Positions 6,987-17,290 of a DNA stretch of 50,336 nucleotides are shown here, piece by piece. Where the stretch lies: the NCBI RefSeq assembly GCF_016862975.1, contig NZ_BONZ01000106.1, forward strand, positions 1 through 50,336. Reading direction: 5' to 3'. The position numbers were made by a program, and so were the translations under genes. The number at the start of each line of letters is the position of its first letter. Position 1 is the first letter of the stretch. The notes beneath the pieces were generated by a model. That model saw nothing but the letters and a program-made list of their open reading frames with translations, made no database searches and was not told where the DNA came from. Origin of the DNA: Rugosimonospora africana. Lineage in GTDB: Bacteria; Actinomycetota; Actinomycetes; Mycobacteriales; Micromonosporaceae.

Positions 6987-8224
6987 CCTTGACCACCGCG
7001 CCGCCCGCGGCCGCCACCGTCCGCGCCGCCACCGCGGCCACCTTCACCGCCTTCATCGGCTCGGGGTTCGCGTTCGCCAGCTGGGCCGCACGCATCCCGC
7101 AGGTACGCGACCGCCTGCACCTGTCCCCGGGAACCCTCGGCCTCGTGCTGCTCGCGGTCGCCGCCGGCTCGCTGCTCGCGCTGCCGCTGTCCGGCCCCCT
7201 CGTCACCCGGTTCGGGTCCGCCACGACGGTCCGGGTGATGGCCGTCGTGCTCGGCGTCGGCCTCGCCACCGCGGCGTTTGGTTCCCTCGTCGGCGTGGTC
7301 CCGGTGGTCGTCGGGCTGGTCCTGCTGGGCTTCGGCAACGGCGCGTGGGACGTGGCCATGAACGTCCAGGGCACCGTCGTGGAGCGGCACCTCGGCCGGT
7401 CGATCATGTCCCGGTTCCACGCCGGGTTCAGCCTCGGCACCGTCGCCGGCGCGTTGCTCGGCGCGGCCATGGTCGCGACGCACGTGTCGGTCGCCGTGCA
7501 CCTGACCGCGGTCGCGGTCGTCGTCGCGGCATCCGTGTCGTGGTCCGCGCGACGCTTCGTACCCGACCACGACGACACCGAGCCGGTCAGCACCGGGCAA
7601 CCGGCCCGGTCGAGTGCCCTGACCGCCTGGCGGGAGCCGCGCACGCTGCTCGTCGGGGTGTTCGTGCTCGCCTTCGCGTTCGCCGAAGGCACCGGCAACG
7701 ACTGGATCAGCGTCGCCACCATCGACGACCGCCACGTGCCGGCCGCGCTCGGGACGCTCGCCTTCGCCGGCTTCCTGTTCGCGATGACCGTCGGCCGCTG
7801 GGTGGGACCGGGACTGCTCGACCGCTACGGCAGGGTTCCGGTCGTGCGGACCTTCGCGCTGATCGGCATCGCCGGTGCGCTGCTGTTCGTCTTCGGGCCG
7901 TCGCCGGTGTACGCGTTCGGCACGCTGCTGTGGGGCGGCGGCGTCTCGCTCGGATTCCCGGTCGGGATGAGCGCGGGCGCCGACGACCCGCGCCGGGCGG
8001 CCGCCCGGGTCAGCGTCATCGCGTCGATCGGCTACTGCGCCTTCCTCGGCGGGCCGCCCACCATCGGCTTCCTCGGCGACCACGTCACCGTGCTGCGCGC
8101 GCTGACACTCGTCGCCGTACTGCTCGGCCTGGCCACCCTGCTCGCCACCAGCGTCCGCCCGCTGGATACCGGCGACGCGTCCGCCCCGCGCGACGACCGG
8201 CGGGCCGCCACCCGATCCGGATAG
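6983..8224 (+). CDS. MFS transporter (YbjJ-like)
   Basis: The protein has 413 residues and about 12 membrane segments. The opening FIGSGFAFASWAARIPQVRDRLHLS is characteristic of the YbjJ-like MFS group, in which the first helix leads into an ARIP motif. The usual loop 2-3 motif is weak (SGPLVTRFGSATTVR). A central hydrophilic loop (DHDDTEPVSTGQ, about residue 195) separates the two six-helix halves, and the tail is charged. It is translationally coupled to the TetR regulator, which points to inducible efflux. Substrate unknown. It converges on the kinase at 8320. Confidence 0.9.
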   Translation: MTLTTAPPAAATVRAATAATFTAFIGSGFAFASWAARIPQVRDRLHLSPGTLGLVLLAVAAGSLLALPLSGPLVTRFGSATTVRVMAVVLGVGLATAAFGSLVGVVPVVVGLVLLGFGNGAWDVAMNVQGTVVERHLGRSIMSRFHAGFSLGTVAGALLGAAMVATHVSVAVHLTAVAVVVAASVSWSARRFVPDHDDTEPVSTGQPARSSALTAWREPRTLLVGVFVLAFAFAEGTGNDWISVATIDDRHVPAALGTLAFAGFLFAMTVGRWVGPGLLDRYGRVPVVRTFALIGIAGALLFVFGPSPVYAFGTLLWGGGVSLGFPVGMSAGADDPRRAAARVSVIASIGYCAFLGGPPTIGFLGDHVTVLRALTLVAVLLGLATLLATSVRPLDTGDASAPRDDRRAATRSG

Positions 8225-8319
8225 TCGACCGCGCCCGATCCCTTCACCCGGAGGGGCCGCGGCGGGGTCCGGTGCGCTCTGGTTGCGGCCGCCGGGGGAG
8301 AGCCCGGTCTATGCCGACG

Positions 8320-9219
8320 TCAAAGGCCCTTCAGGACACGATCAAGTGCCGACCGGCCTGCGGGCCCCCAGTTCGGCTTGCCGCCGGGCAGGCCGCGATC
8401 CCCGTTCTGGCCCATCAGCATCAAGAACAGGCTCTTCATCGCGGCCAGCCCGCGCGCCCGTCGGACCGTCGCCTCGTCCGCCTGCCCGTAGCTGTCGAAG
8501 AACCGCGAGGCGCCGCCCTCGGGGAGCAGCAGCCAGGCGGCCGCGAGGTCCCACGCCGGATCGCCGGCGAAGACCGCGCCGAAGTCGACGATGCCCGCCA
8601 GTGTGCCGTCCGCGATGACGACGTTCGCGGGATGCAGGTCACCGTGCACCCACACCCGTGGGCCCTGCCACTCCGGAGCCGCCACCGCGTCGCCCCACAC
8701 AGCCCGGATGTCGTCCTCGGCGAATCCGTCGAGGTCCACGGCCCGCAGGAAGTGCTCGAAGCCGTCGGTGCATTCCTTGGGGTGAGCGCCGAAGTCCGAG
8801 GCGTCCGGCGCGTCGGCGGGCGCCTCGACATGCAGCGCCTTGAGAAAGGCCGCCAGCATGTCGGCCGCGTGGTCGCCGCGGGTGATCGAGCCGTGGTCCA
8901 GGGGCGTGCCTTCAACCCAGGTCATGACCGTCCAGATCTTGGGGAAGCGCTCGGACGGTGTACCGCTTCGCACCGGAGTCGGGATCGGAAGCGGCAGGCG
9001 TGAGGCCAGCAGCGGCAGCCAGCGGCGCTCCTTGAGTTGGAGATCGAAGCTTTTGTCCATCCGCTGCATCCGGACAGCCAAGTCGTCCCCGAGGCGCCAC
9101 ATCTGGTTTCCCCAGCCGCCCGCCACCTCGCGGATGGGCAGCCCAGCCAGGTCCGGATGCTGCTCCCGCAGCAAGTCGCGGACCAGAGCTTCACTGATCT
9201 CAAACTCGGATTCAAGCAC
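8320..9219 (-). CDS. aminoglycoside phosphotransferase family protein
   Basis: The protein has 299 residues and a GTG start. The Brenner-type catalytic motif HGDLHPANV (His192, Asp194, Asn199) and the DFG-like VDFGAVFAGDPAWDLA (Asp212) are intact. The N-lobe GGWGNQMWRLGDDLAVRM holds the nucleotide-binding loop. TWVEGTPLDHGSI matches the hinge region of many actinomycete APH-like kinases. The substrate may be an aminoglycoside or another hydroxylated metabolite. It is not closely similar to the kinase at 4424, so this is not a local duplication. It lies downstream of the hydrolase at 9312, but a strong hairpin separates them, so it is probably transcribed on its own. Confidence 0.88.
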   Translation of the reverse strand: MLESEFEISEALVRDLLREQHPDLAGLPIREVAGGWGNQMWRLGDDLAVRMQRMDKSFDLQLKERRWLPLLASRLPLPIPTPVRSGTPSERFPKIWTVMTWVEGTPLDHGSITRGDHAADMLAAFLKALHVEAPADAPDASDFGAHPKECTDGFEHFLRAVDLDGFAEDDIRAVWGDAVAAPEWQGPRVWVHGDLHPANVVIADGTLAGIVDFGAVFAGDPAWDLAAAWLLLPEGGASRFFDSYGQADEATVRRARGLAAMKSLFLMLMGQNGDRGLPGGKPNWGPAGRSALDRVLKGL

Positions 9220-9265
9220 GGCGAGTCACGGTACTTGAGCGCTGCCAAGTGAGTTTCCGCTGGCG

Positions 9266-9306
9266 CCGGTGTCGGCGTCCGGCACGGTGCTGGACGCCGA
9301 CACCGG
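9266..9306 (-). terminator. long terminator hairpin after the hydrolase gene
   Basis: A perfect 15-bp stem (9266-9280 with 9292-9306) closes an 11-base loop, five bases past the stop of the reverse-strand hydrolase gene. It should isolate the hydrolase from the kinase gene that starts at 9219. Confidence 0.75.
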
Positions 9307-9311
9307 TCAGG

Positions 9312-10091
9312 TCAGGCCGCCGACGCGCCAGCGTCGGCCCGGCGCAGTTGCCGGGCCAGGAACTCGTTGTCGACCCCGAACCAGCGAATGGTGCGGTGAT
9401 CGCCCGGGTTGGCGTGCAGCGTCTTCTCCGGCGAGGCGAACGCGTCGAACAGTGCCAGAGCGGATTGGCGGTCGACGTGCTCGTCGTCCCAGGGGAGCAG
9501 GAACTGGACCGGTACGGTGATCCGTCTCGCCGCCTCGATCAGCGCCTGGTCGACGACGAACCCGCCACCGAAGATGGCGGCGGTGATCCTGGGCTCGACC
9601 GCCGTCAGCGGTATCCCGATCGCGGTGCCCAGTGAGATGCCACCGCCGTAGCCGATCGGCGCTTCGGTGCCGATCTCGGGCAGTTGCTGGAGGGCGTCCA
9701 GGGTCGCCTGCCATTCCGGCACGGCACGCTGTGCCAGTGCGGCGCCGTAGCCGGCGCTGATCGACGCGACGCGTTCGCCGTCGCCCGCCGTCATCGCCTG
9801 CCGCAGGCCGGCGCGGGCCTGCTCGTCCTGCGCCGTACGCGGGCGGTCGCCGTGTCCGGGCGCGTCGATGGCGACCACGGTGAAACCCCAGGTGGTCACG
9901 GTGTCGTGCGCCCGGGCCACGAGTGCCGGGGTCTTCTTGTGCAGGCCGCCACCGTGACCCATCAGCACCAGGGGCGCGTGATCGGAGCCGGATGCGGGGG
10001 ACCAGAGCACACCGGGGACCTCGCCCACGACGAAGTCGCGTTCGACGACACCGTTCGCCGATGTCTGGGCGGTGAAGTGCACAGAATGCAT
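9312..10091 (-). CDS. alpha/beta hydrolase (dienelactone-hydrolase-like)
   Basis: The protein has 259 residues. The catalytic triad can be placed: nucleophile Ser153 in the elbow GISLG, acid Asp202 or Asp203 in LLPWDDEHVD, and His232 in NPGDHRTI. The oxyanion region is LVLMGHGGGLHKK, followed by VAIDAPGHGDR. No lid domain or signal peptide is visible, so it is cytoplasmic. Close relatives are annotated only as alpha/beta hydrolases, so the reaction is unassigned; esters or lactones are likely. The upstream 400 bases hold no intact gene, only a transposase fragment and the MarR promoter. Confidence 0.85.
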   Translation of the reverse strand: MHSVHFTAQTSANGVVERDFVVGEVPGVLWSPASGSDHAPLVLMGHGGGLHKKTPALVARAHDTVTTWGFTVVAIDAPGHGDRPRTAQDEQARAGLRQAMTAGDGERVASISAGYGAALAQRAVPEWQATLDALQQLPEIGTEAPIGYGGGISLGTAIGIPLTAVEPRITAAIFGGGFVVDQALIEAARRITVPVQFLLPWDDEHVDRQSALALFDAFASPEKTLHANPGDHRTIRWFGVDNEFLARQLRRADAGASAA

Positions 10092-10329
10092 GGGTTGTTG
10101 CCTTTCGGGAGTGCCTCGTCGAAGCGCTCCCGGCGACCCCTACGTCAATCGCCCGACCGTGACGAAGCGAGGGAGCACCCACCTCGATACAGCGTTCATG
10201 GGTCTCACCTCCTCGCGCGATGCCACGGCGTACCGCACGCTACCGCGCGACGACGTCTGCGGCCAACCATTTTCCGAGGACCGGTGGGGAAGCGGTCGGC
10301 CAGCCCGGCGAATGCTGGCCCTGATCACC

Positions 10330-10427
10330 TGCGATGAGCAGGCCCGATGCTGTCCCGACTGTGGGGTGCGGTCCGGGCGGCCGCGCTCCTGGTACGCACT
10401 CGTCCGCGGGACCTGCCCGAAGTAAGT
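10330..10427 (+). pseudogene. decayed transposase fragment (ISL3-like N-terminal zinc finger)
   Basis: The stretch reads DEQARCCPDCGVRSGRPRSW and continues, after a one-base frame change, as VRTRPRDLPEV. A CPxCG knuckle followed by TRPRDLP is typical of the N-terminal zinc-binding domain of ISL3-family transposases. Nothing downstream continues the protein and no terminal inverted repeats were found. The rest of the gap between the hydrolase (10091) and the MarR gene (10494) shows no other coding sequence. Similarity is from pattern recognition only. Confidence 0.4.
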
Positions 10428-10493
10428 CGGGCATCGCCGAACCAAGATCGGGAGATGCATAAAGGATTCATATAAAGCTGCTATGCTTCAGGC

Positions 10494-10952
10494 ATGAGTC
10501 GTCGAGACGCCGCACACGGCGCTTCTGATGCCATCGGGTCAGCCCTCTACGGTCTGGCCACCAGGGCCGTGAGACGCCTTCCCCGCGACATGAGCCTGAC
10601 GTCCGCCGCCACCTTGGCCACCCTGGACAAGACCGGCCCGCGACGGATCACCGATCTGGCGGTGGCCGAGGGCGTCACCCAGCCCGCGATGACTGTCCTG
10701 GTCCGGGTGATGGAGGAATCCGGGCTGGTCGAGCGGAAGGGCGATCCGTCCGACAAGCGGGTCACGCTGGTGTGCCTGACCGAGGCCGGCGCGTCGTACG
10801 TCCGGACGCGAGGCCAGGCGGGCGTCGACGCGTACGCGCGGTTGATCGACGAACTCACCGGTGACGAGGTCGAGGCCTTGGCAGCGGCCCTTCCGGCGCT
10901 GCTGCATCTGGCGGAGCTCGAAAGCCACGCCCGAGAGGAGTCGGACCGATGA
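10494..10952 (+). CDS. MarR family transcriptional regulator
   Basis: The protein has 152 residues. A winged helix occupies about residues 50-110: ITDLAVAEGVTQPAMTVLVR is the helix-turn-helix, followed by LVERKGDPSDKRVTLVCLTE, the beta wing with the conserved D-x-R. N- and C-terminal helices would form the dimer interface. It overlaps the following MFS gene by four bases (ATGA), the usual setting of a MarR repressor of a drug exporter. The region just upstream (10451-10490) is AT-rich (ATGCATAAAGGATTCATATAAAGC) and likely holds both promoter and operator. Confidence 0.92.
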   Translation: MSRRDAAHGASDAIGSALYGLATRAVRRLPRDMSLTSAATLATLDKTGPRRITDLAVAEGVTQPAMTVLVRVMEESGLVERKGDPSDKRVTLVCLTEAGASYVRTRGQAGVDAYARLIDELTGDEVEALAAALPALLHLAELESHAREESDR

Positions 10953-12433
10953 CCGCGGCCCAGGCTCATGACCAGCCCGTGAGCACTGCCCTGATACGTT
11001 CCGAGGCACGTCTGCTGGTCCCCGCCCTGATGTTCATCGCCCTGGTCGTGGCGGCGGTCGCCAGCCTCGGGACGCCGCTGATCACCAGCGTGGCGACCAG
11101 GTTGCACGTCTCCCTCGACAGCGCGCAGTGGACGCTGACCATCGCCCTGCTCAGCGGCGCCGTCGCCACACCCGTCCTCGGCCGGCTCGGAGCCGGTCCG
11201 CACCGGCGGGCCACGATTCTCGCCACGCTGGCGATCGTCGTCGCCGGCAGCGCGCTCACCGTGCTACCGCTGCCGTTCGCCTGGCTGCTCGTGGGCAGAG
11301 CGGCCCAAGGCGTCGGACTCGGTCTCACGGCGCTGATGATGGGCGTTGCCCGTGACCATCTTCCCGAGGAGCGCAGCGCGGCCACGATCGCCCTGATCTC
11401 AGTGGTCTCCATCATCGGAGCCGGCGTCGGCTACCCGCTGGCCGCGCTGCTCGCCGAGTTCGGCGGACTGCGGGCCGCCTACGGCCTCGGCCTGCTCGTC
11501 ACCGCCATCGCCTTCGTGACCGCGTGGCGCTCGGTGCCCGCAGCTCCCGAAGGCCGCTCCGCTCACGTGAACGTGGCCGGTGCGCTCGTCCTGGCGGGTG
11601 GACTGCTCCTCGTCCTGTTCCTGGCCGGCGAGAGGAGCCTGTGGAGCCGGCATCTCGCCGTGGCGGTGGCCCTTGCCGTCGCCGCCGTACTCCTGCTCTG
11701 CGTCTGGACCGTTTCCGAACTGCGAACCAAGACGCCCCTGGTCGACGTCCGGGCGGTACGGCACCCGGCGGTCGCCGGGGCGAACATCGCCATGTTCGTC
11801 GGCGGGAGCGGCATGTACCTCCTGCTCACGCTCATCACCCGCTACGCGCAGACGCCGCACAGCGCCGGCTACGGCTTCGGACTGACCACCTTCGTGGCGG
11901 GGCTGGTCCTCATCCCGTTCTCCGTGCTGGGGTTCGTCGCCGGCAAGCTCACGCCGCGGGTCCGCGAACGGATCGACGGCCCCCTGCTCCTGGCCGGCAG
12001 CGCCGCCATCGTCGGCGGCGGGTTCGTCCTGTTCGCCACCGCCCGGTCCAACCTGGCCGAACTGCTCGCGGCCATGGGCGTGCTGGGCTTCGGCGTCGGC
12101 AGCTTCTCCGCCGCCATGCCCGGCGTCATCCTGGCCGTCACCCCCAAGAGCGAGACGTCGAGCGCCATGAGCTTCAACTACGTCGTCCGCAGCGTCGGGT
12201 ACTCCCTGGGCAGCGCCATCGGCGGCCTCTTCCTGGCCGCCGGCACCGCCAAGGGCCGCCTCTTCCCGAACCACGACGCCTACACGACCGCGGCGCTGGT
12301 CGGCGTCGCCGCGATGGCGATCACGACGATGACCAGCCTCGCCCTCGCCCGCCGACGCTCACCCGAGACCAATCCGATCACAGCCCCAGTCGGTGTGCCG
12401 AGCCTGGGCCGGTCGAGTCGAACCGGAAGCTGA
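10949..12433 (+). CDS. MFS drug transporter, 14-helix type
   Basis: The protein has 494 residues and about 14 membrane segments, in the EmrB/QacA (DHA2) style. After ALVVAAVASLGTPLITSVAT in helix 1, a substrate-screening region (LDSAQWTLTIALLSGAVATPVLGRLG) and motif C-like GVGYPLAALLAE are visible. The predicted function is proton-driven export of small hydrophobic compounds. It is co-translated with the MarR gene and followed 112 bases later by the DUF1330 gene on the same strand. The C-terminus is a short cytoplasmic tail rich in Arg and Ser. Confidence 0.92.
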   Translation: MTAAQAHDQPVSTALIRSEARLLVPALMFIALVVAAVASLGTPLITSVATRLHVSLDSAQWTLTIALLSGAVATPVLGRLGAGPHRRATILATLAIVVAGSALTVLPLPFAWLLVGRAAQGVGLGLTALMMGVARDHLPEERSAATIALISVVSIIGAGVGYPLAALLAEFGGLRAAYGLGLLVTAIAFVTAWRSVPAAPEGRSAHVNVAGALVLAGGLLLVLFLAGERSLWSRHLAVAVALAVAAVLLLCVWTVSELRTKTPLVDVRAVRHPAVAGANIAMFVGGSGMYLLLTLITRYAQTPHSAGYGFGLTTFVAGLVLIPFSVLGFVAGKLTPRVRERIDGPLLLAGSAAIVGGGFVLFATARSNLAELLAAMGVLGFGVGSFSAAMPGVILAVTPKSETSSAMSFNYVVRSVGYSLGSAIGGLFLAAGTAKGRLFPNHDAYTTAALVGVAAMAITTMTSLALARRRSPETNPITAPVGVPSLGRSSRTGS

Positions 12434-12545
12434 GGATCGAAGCCGTCCGACTTCGACGCCGTCTCCGTCGGCTCGCTGACCCACAGCGCGCCGGCCATGG
12501 ATCTGAGCATGCTTCTGAGCATCAATTCCGAACACAGGAGGTACC

Positions 12546-12839
12546 GTGGTCAAGGGCTATTGGGTCAGCGTCTACCGCACCATTTCAGACCCCGAGAAGC
12601 TGGCTGCCTACAACAAGCTGGCTGGTCCAGCCGTCAAGGCCGCGGGCGGGCGGACGCTCGCCCGCGACGGTCGGATCGTCGCACACGACGCCGGAATCGC
12701 CGAGCGCACCGTCCTGATCGAGTTCGACAGCTTCGAACAGGCGGTCGCCGCACATGCGAGTGCGGCCTACCAGGAGGCGCTGGCCGCACTCGCTGACGGC
12801 GTCGAGCGCGACTTCCGCATCGTCGAAGGCCTCGACTGA
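12546..12839 (+). CDS. DUF1330 domain protein
   Basis: The protein has 97 residues and a GTG start behind a near-perfect ribosome site AGGAGG. It is a ferredoxin-like dimeric alpha/beta barrel fold of the DUF1330 group: KGYWVSVYRTISDPEKLAAYN at the start, then VLIEFDSFEQAVAAHASAAYQEAL, the hallmark of the family (E-F-x-S/D with a helix and Y-Q-x-A/L). The family function is unknown. It lies behind the MarR-MFS pair and could be read from the same promoter or its own. Confidence 0.85.
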   Translation: MVKGYWVSVYRTISDPEKLAAYNKLAGPAVKAAGGRTLARDGRIVAHDAGIAERTVLIEFDSFEQAVAAHASAAYQEALAALADGVERDFRIVEGLD

Positions 12840-13044
12840 CGATCGAGGCTGCGTCGGCGACGAACACGAAGCCGACTGCGGGGATCACCCCGGCTCGTCA
12901 GCGCGCCGCACCGTCGCGAACAGCGTCAGGCCAGTGGCATCGGCGGTGATGTCCAGTCCGGCGACGGTTCCCGGCGGCGCGGACGTCGGCCTCGATGTCG
13001 GCGGGGGGCCGACCCCGACGAGCGGCGGCCTCCCACCCGTTTGG

Positions 13045-13063
13045 TTGACATAATGTGCATTAT
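13045..13063. promoter_or_regulatory. TTGACA overlapping an ATAATG-TG-CATTAT palindrome, in a gene-poor gap
   Basis: TTGACA (13045-13050) runs into the dyad ATAATG-TG-CATTAT (13050-13063), an AT-rich island in the 264-base gap between two convergent genes. On the reverse strand an open frame from 13063 towards 12890 ends in TVAGLDITADATGLTLFATV then RRADEPG; it looks protein-like but has no start codon. The dyad may be the operator of a lost gene whose C-terminal end survives. No intact gene is visible here. Confidence 0.35.
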
Positions 13064-13103
13064 CGAATCAGTGGCGGAGCCTGGGTGGGAGCCCCGGGTC
13101 GGC

Positions 13104-15494
<2,391 letters not shown>

Positions 15495-15645
15495 GGTGTC
15501 TCCGTTTCTCGGGCGGGCCGCTGTCGCGGCGGGTCTGCGTGGGCGTCGCCTGGCCCGATTCACTCTGGCCGGTTCGCTGTGGTCAGGGCAGTTCCGCCAA
15601 CGGTACGCCGGGCGGTCGATCGGCGGTGTTCACCGGGTGGTGCGG

Positions 15646-15673
15646 CCCCGGCGGCGGTTGCCGCCAGCCGGGG
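15646..15673 (-). terminator. probable terminator hairpin after the VOC gene
   Basis: CCCCGGCGGCGG (15646-15657) pairs with CCGCCAGCCGGGG (15661-15673) with a single bulged base and a three-base loop, 31 bases beyond the stop of the VOC gene. It would separate the VOC transcript from the UvrA-like gene. Confidence 0.6.
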
Positions 15674-15703
15674 CGCCGGCCACCCGGGTGCCGGGGCCGG
15701 TCC

Positions 15704-16060
15704 TCACCGGTCCTGGACCAGCCCGAGGACGTTGCCGTCCGGGTCGGTGAAGGTGGCGACCAGGCGGCCTTCGCCGACGTCGTGCGCGGCCTCCTTCACG
15801 GTGGCACCGGCCGCGGTCACCTCGGCCAGCTTCGCCTCGATGTCCGACACGTGCCAGTACGCGACCGGTGAGGTCATGCCCTGCGGGCCGCCGGCGGGTA
15901 CCAGTCCGATCTGCTGGCCCTCGGCCTCGAAACCGACGTAGTAGGGCGAGTCGGTCTGCGGCTGCATGCCGAGCAGGGCGGCGTACACCTCCTTGGCCTT
16001 GGCCAAATCGGAGACGGGGTGCAGGACGGTCTTGATCCCCTGCGTGGACGAGTCGGTCAT
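15704..16060 (-). CDS. VOC family (glyoxalase/bleomycin-resistance-like) protein
   Basis: The protein has 118 residues with two beta-alpha-beta-beta-beta modules. The first begins IKTVLHPVSDLAKAKEVYAA (His at about residue 14 as a metal-ligand candidate). The second begins AYWHVSDIEAKLAEVTAAGA (His about 68) and ends with ATFTDPDGNVLGLVQ. It is a generic actinomycete VOC protein that may bind a drug or modify a small molecule; there is no basis for naming a substrate. It lies upstream of the UvrA-like gene on the same strand, a pairing that would suit a detoxification role, but a hairpin lies between them. Confidence 0.88.
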   Translation of the reverse strand: MTDSSTQGIKTVLHPVSDLAKAKEVYAALLGMQPQTDSPYYVGFEAEGQQIGLVPAGGPQGMTSPVAYWHVSDIEAKLAEVTAAGATVKEAAHDVGEGRLVATFTDPDGNVLGLVQDR

Positions 16061-16184
16061 GATTGCTCCTCATAATTTGCGTGATGTGTGGTCGGACCCG
16101 GAGGGTCCCGGACGGCGACGCCGTCGAACGAAGCTCACGCTATCCGCGGCCGGCGGGCCGGCGCTTCTTGAATCCTGATCGGTT

Positions 16185-16236
16185 CGACCAGTCTGGCTCG
16201 GCGCGTCCGGCGCCACACCACGACCCAGACCAGTCG
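16185..16236 (-). repeat. dispersed intergenic repeat, copy 1 (52 bp)
   Basis: It starts CGACCAGTCTGGCTC and ends ACGACCCAGACCAGTCG. The same two ends, in the opposite orientation and around a shorter centre, occur at 42126-42169; looser relatives are at 47149 and 47574. The ends can pair over 10 of 12 positions. It lies in the 335-base divergent gap between the VOC gene and the gene at 16396. I see no other gene in this gap. Confidence 0.6.
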
Positions 16237-16395
16237 TCCGGCCAGTCAGGCACGGCGCCGCTCGCTGACCTGGGCGGCTCGGCCACCGACCGGCTCGGCG
16301 GCCCGCCGGCGGATCGGCCGAGCGGGGTGGCTGCCACAAGTGTCGTAGGCGGCTGGTAGGAATTCCTCAATCAAACGAATGTACGGAGGGCCGCG

Positions 16396-17127
16396 ATGAG
16401 CACCGCGCCGGGCGCCAGCCAGGGTCTGTCCAACCAGGACATCGAGTCGATCCGCGACGGGCTGGTCGCCGGCCGCAGACCGAAGGTGGTGTTCACCGAG
16501 GCCGCCGGGCAGATCGTCGGCCAGCTCGGCCAGGTCGTCCAGCTGACCGACCCGGAGGTCGGCGACGACTTCCTCGTCGTCCGTTTCGGCCGTGACGAAC
16601 TGCCCTTCTCCCCCGCCGACCTGGCCATCGCGCCGAAGACCCCGCCCCGCAAGCCGGCGAAGCCCGCCCCGGAGTTCAAGCTCTCCGATCCCCCGATCCC
16701 GACTGCCCGCGAGGAGAAGGAACCGATGTCGACCCCGACCGTGGATGACGACAACGCATCCCCCGCCGAGCCCGACGCCTCCGCCGACGCCGCACCGGCA
16801 CGCGGTCCGGCCGCGCGCAAGGCCGCCAAGCAGGCCAAGCCGAAGCCGCAGCCCGGCCTGACCGTGACCCTGTCGTATGCCGACAGCGAGTGGACCGTCG
16901 CCGCGCAGCAGGGCGCGAAGGTCCTCGCGAAGCCCTATGTCATCAAGGCGACCGAGGCGCTGATGATGGTCGGCATGCTGGATGTCGCCGGTGTGCAGGA
17001 GGCGGTCGAGCAGATCGTGTCCGCCGAGCGGGCCGAGGCGCGCAACCAGGCCGAGCGGCTGCGCGCCGAGCTGGCCGAGATCGAGGCGAAGCTCGCCGAA
17101 CTGGGCGAGGCCGGCGAGGCGACCTGA
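16396..17127 (+). CDS. conserved actinobacterial protein of unknown function (DUF6319-like)
   Basis: The protein has 243 residues, with a GGAGG site before the ATG. Residues 9-80 form a small conserved domain (GLSNQDIESIRDGLVAGRRP, VVFTEAAGQIVGQLGQVV, LVVRFGRDELPFSPADLAI). A disordered Pro/Ala/Lys linker follows (about 85-155). The C-terminal domain (LTVTLSYADSEWTVAAQQG, KALMMVG-like helix) ends in a coiled coil of Ala/Glu/Arg (about 205-243). The whole pattern is one I recognise from many actinobacterial genomes as an uncharacterised family, possibly catalogued as DUF6319; the number is from memory. It stands alone between a divergent gap and a strong terminator. Confidence 0.85.
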   Translation: MSTAPGASQGLSNQDIESIRDGLVAGRRPKVVFTEAAGQIVGQLGQVVQLTDPEVGDDFLVVRFGRDELPFSPADLAIAPKTPPRKPAKPAPEFKLSDPPIPTAREEKEPMSTPTVDDDNASPAEPDASADAAPARGPAARKAAKQAKPKPQPGLTVTLSYADSEWTVAAQQGAKVLAKPYVIKATEALMMVGMLDVAGVQEAVEQIVSAERAEARNQAERLRAELAEIEAKLAELGEAGEAT

Positions 17128-17164
17128 GCCGCACCGGGTCACCGCGCGGCCGGTGAACGCGGCC

Positions 17165-17202
17165 GACGCCGGCCCGCTCGGCGTCCGAGCGGGCCCGGCG
17201 TC
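17165..17202. terminator. bidirectional terminator between convergent genes
   Basis: A 17-bp stem (17165-17181 with 17185-17202) has one bulged C and a CGT loop. It lies between the gene ending at 17127 and cydB ending at 17291. A 13-base sequence AGGGCACCGGGCC is repeated in tandem just after it. Confidence 0.8.
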
Positions 17203-17290
17203 CAGGGCACCGGGCCTAGGGCACCGGGCCAGGGCTCCCGGGGTCCGGCGTGGCGGGTCCGGGGTCCAGGCCCGGCCGGGTCGGTGGTCG

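Noticed and set aside
7345-9003. Forward frame of 552 codons over the MFS and kinase genes
   Set aside because: It crosses the end of one real gene and the antisense of another, and has no recognisable domain.
4424-9219. An antibiotic-resistance island (two APH-like kinases, an acetyltransferase, two exporters)
   Set aside because: APH-fold and hexapeptide proteins are common housekeeping enzymes in actinomycetes; the genes have separate promoters and orientations and no mobile element flanks them.
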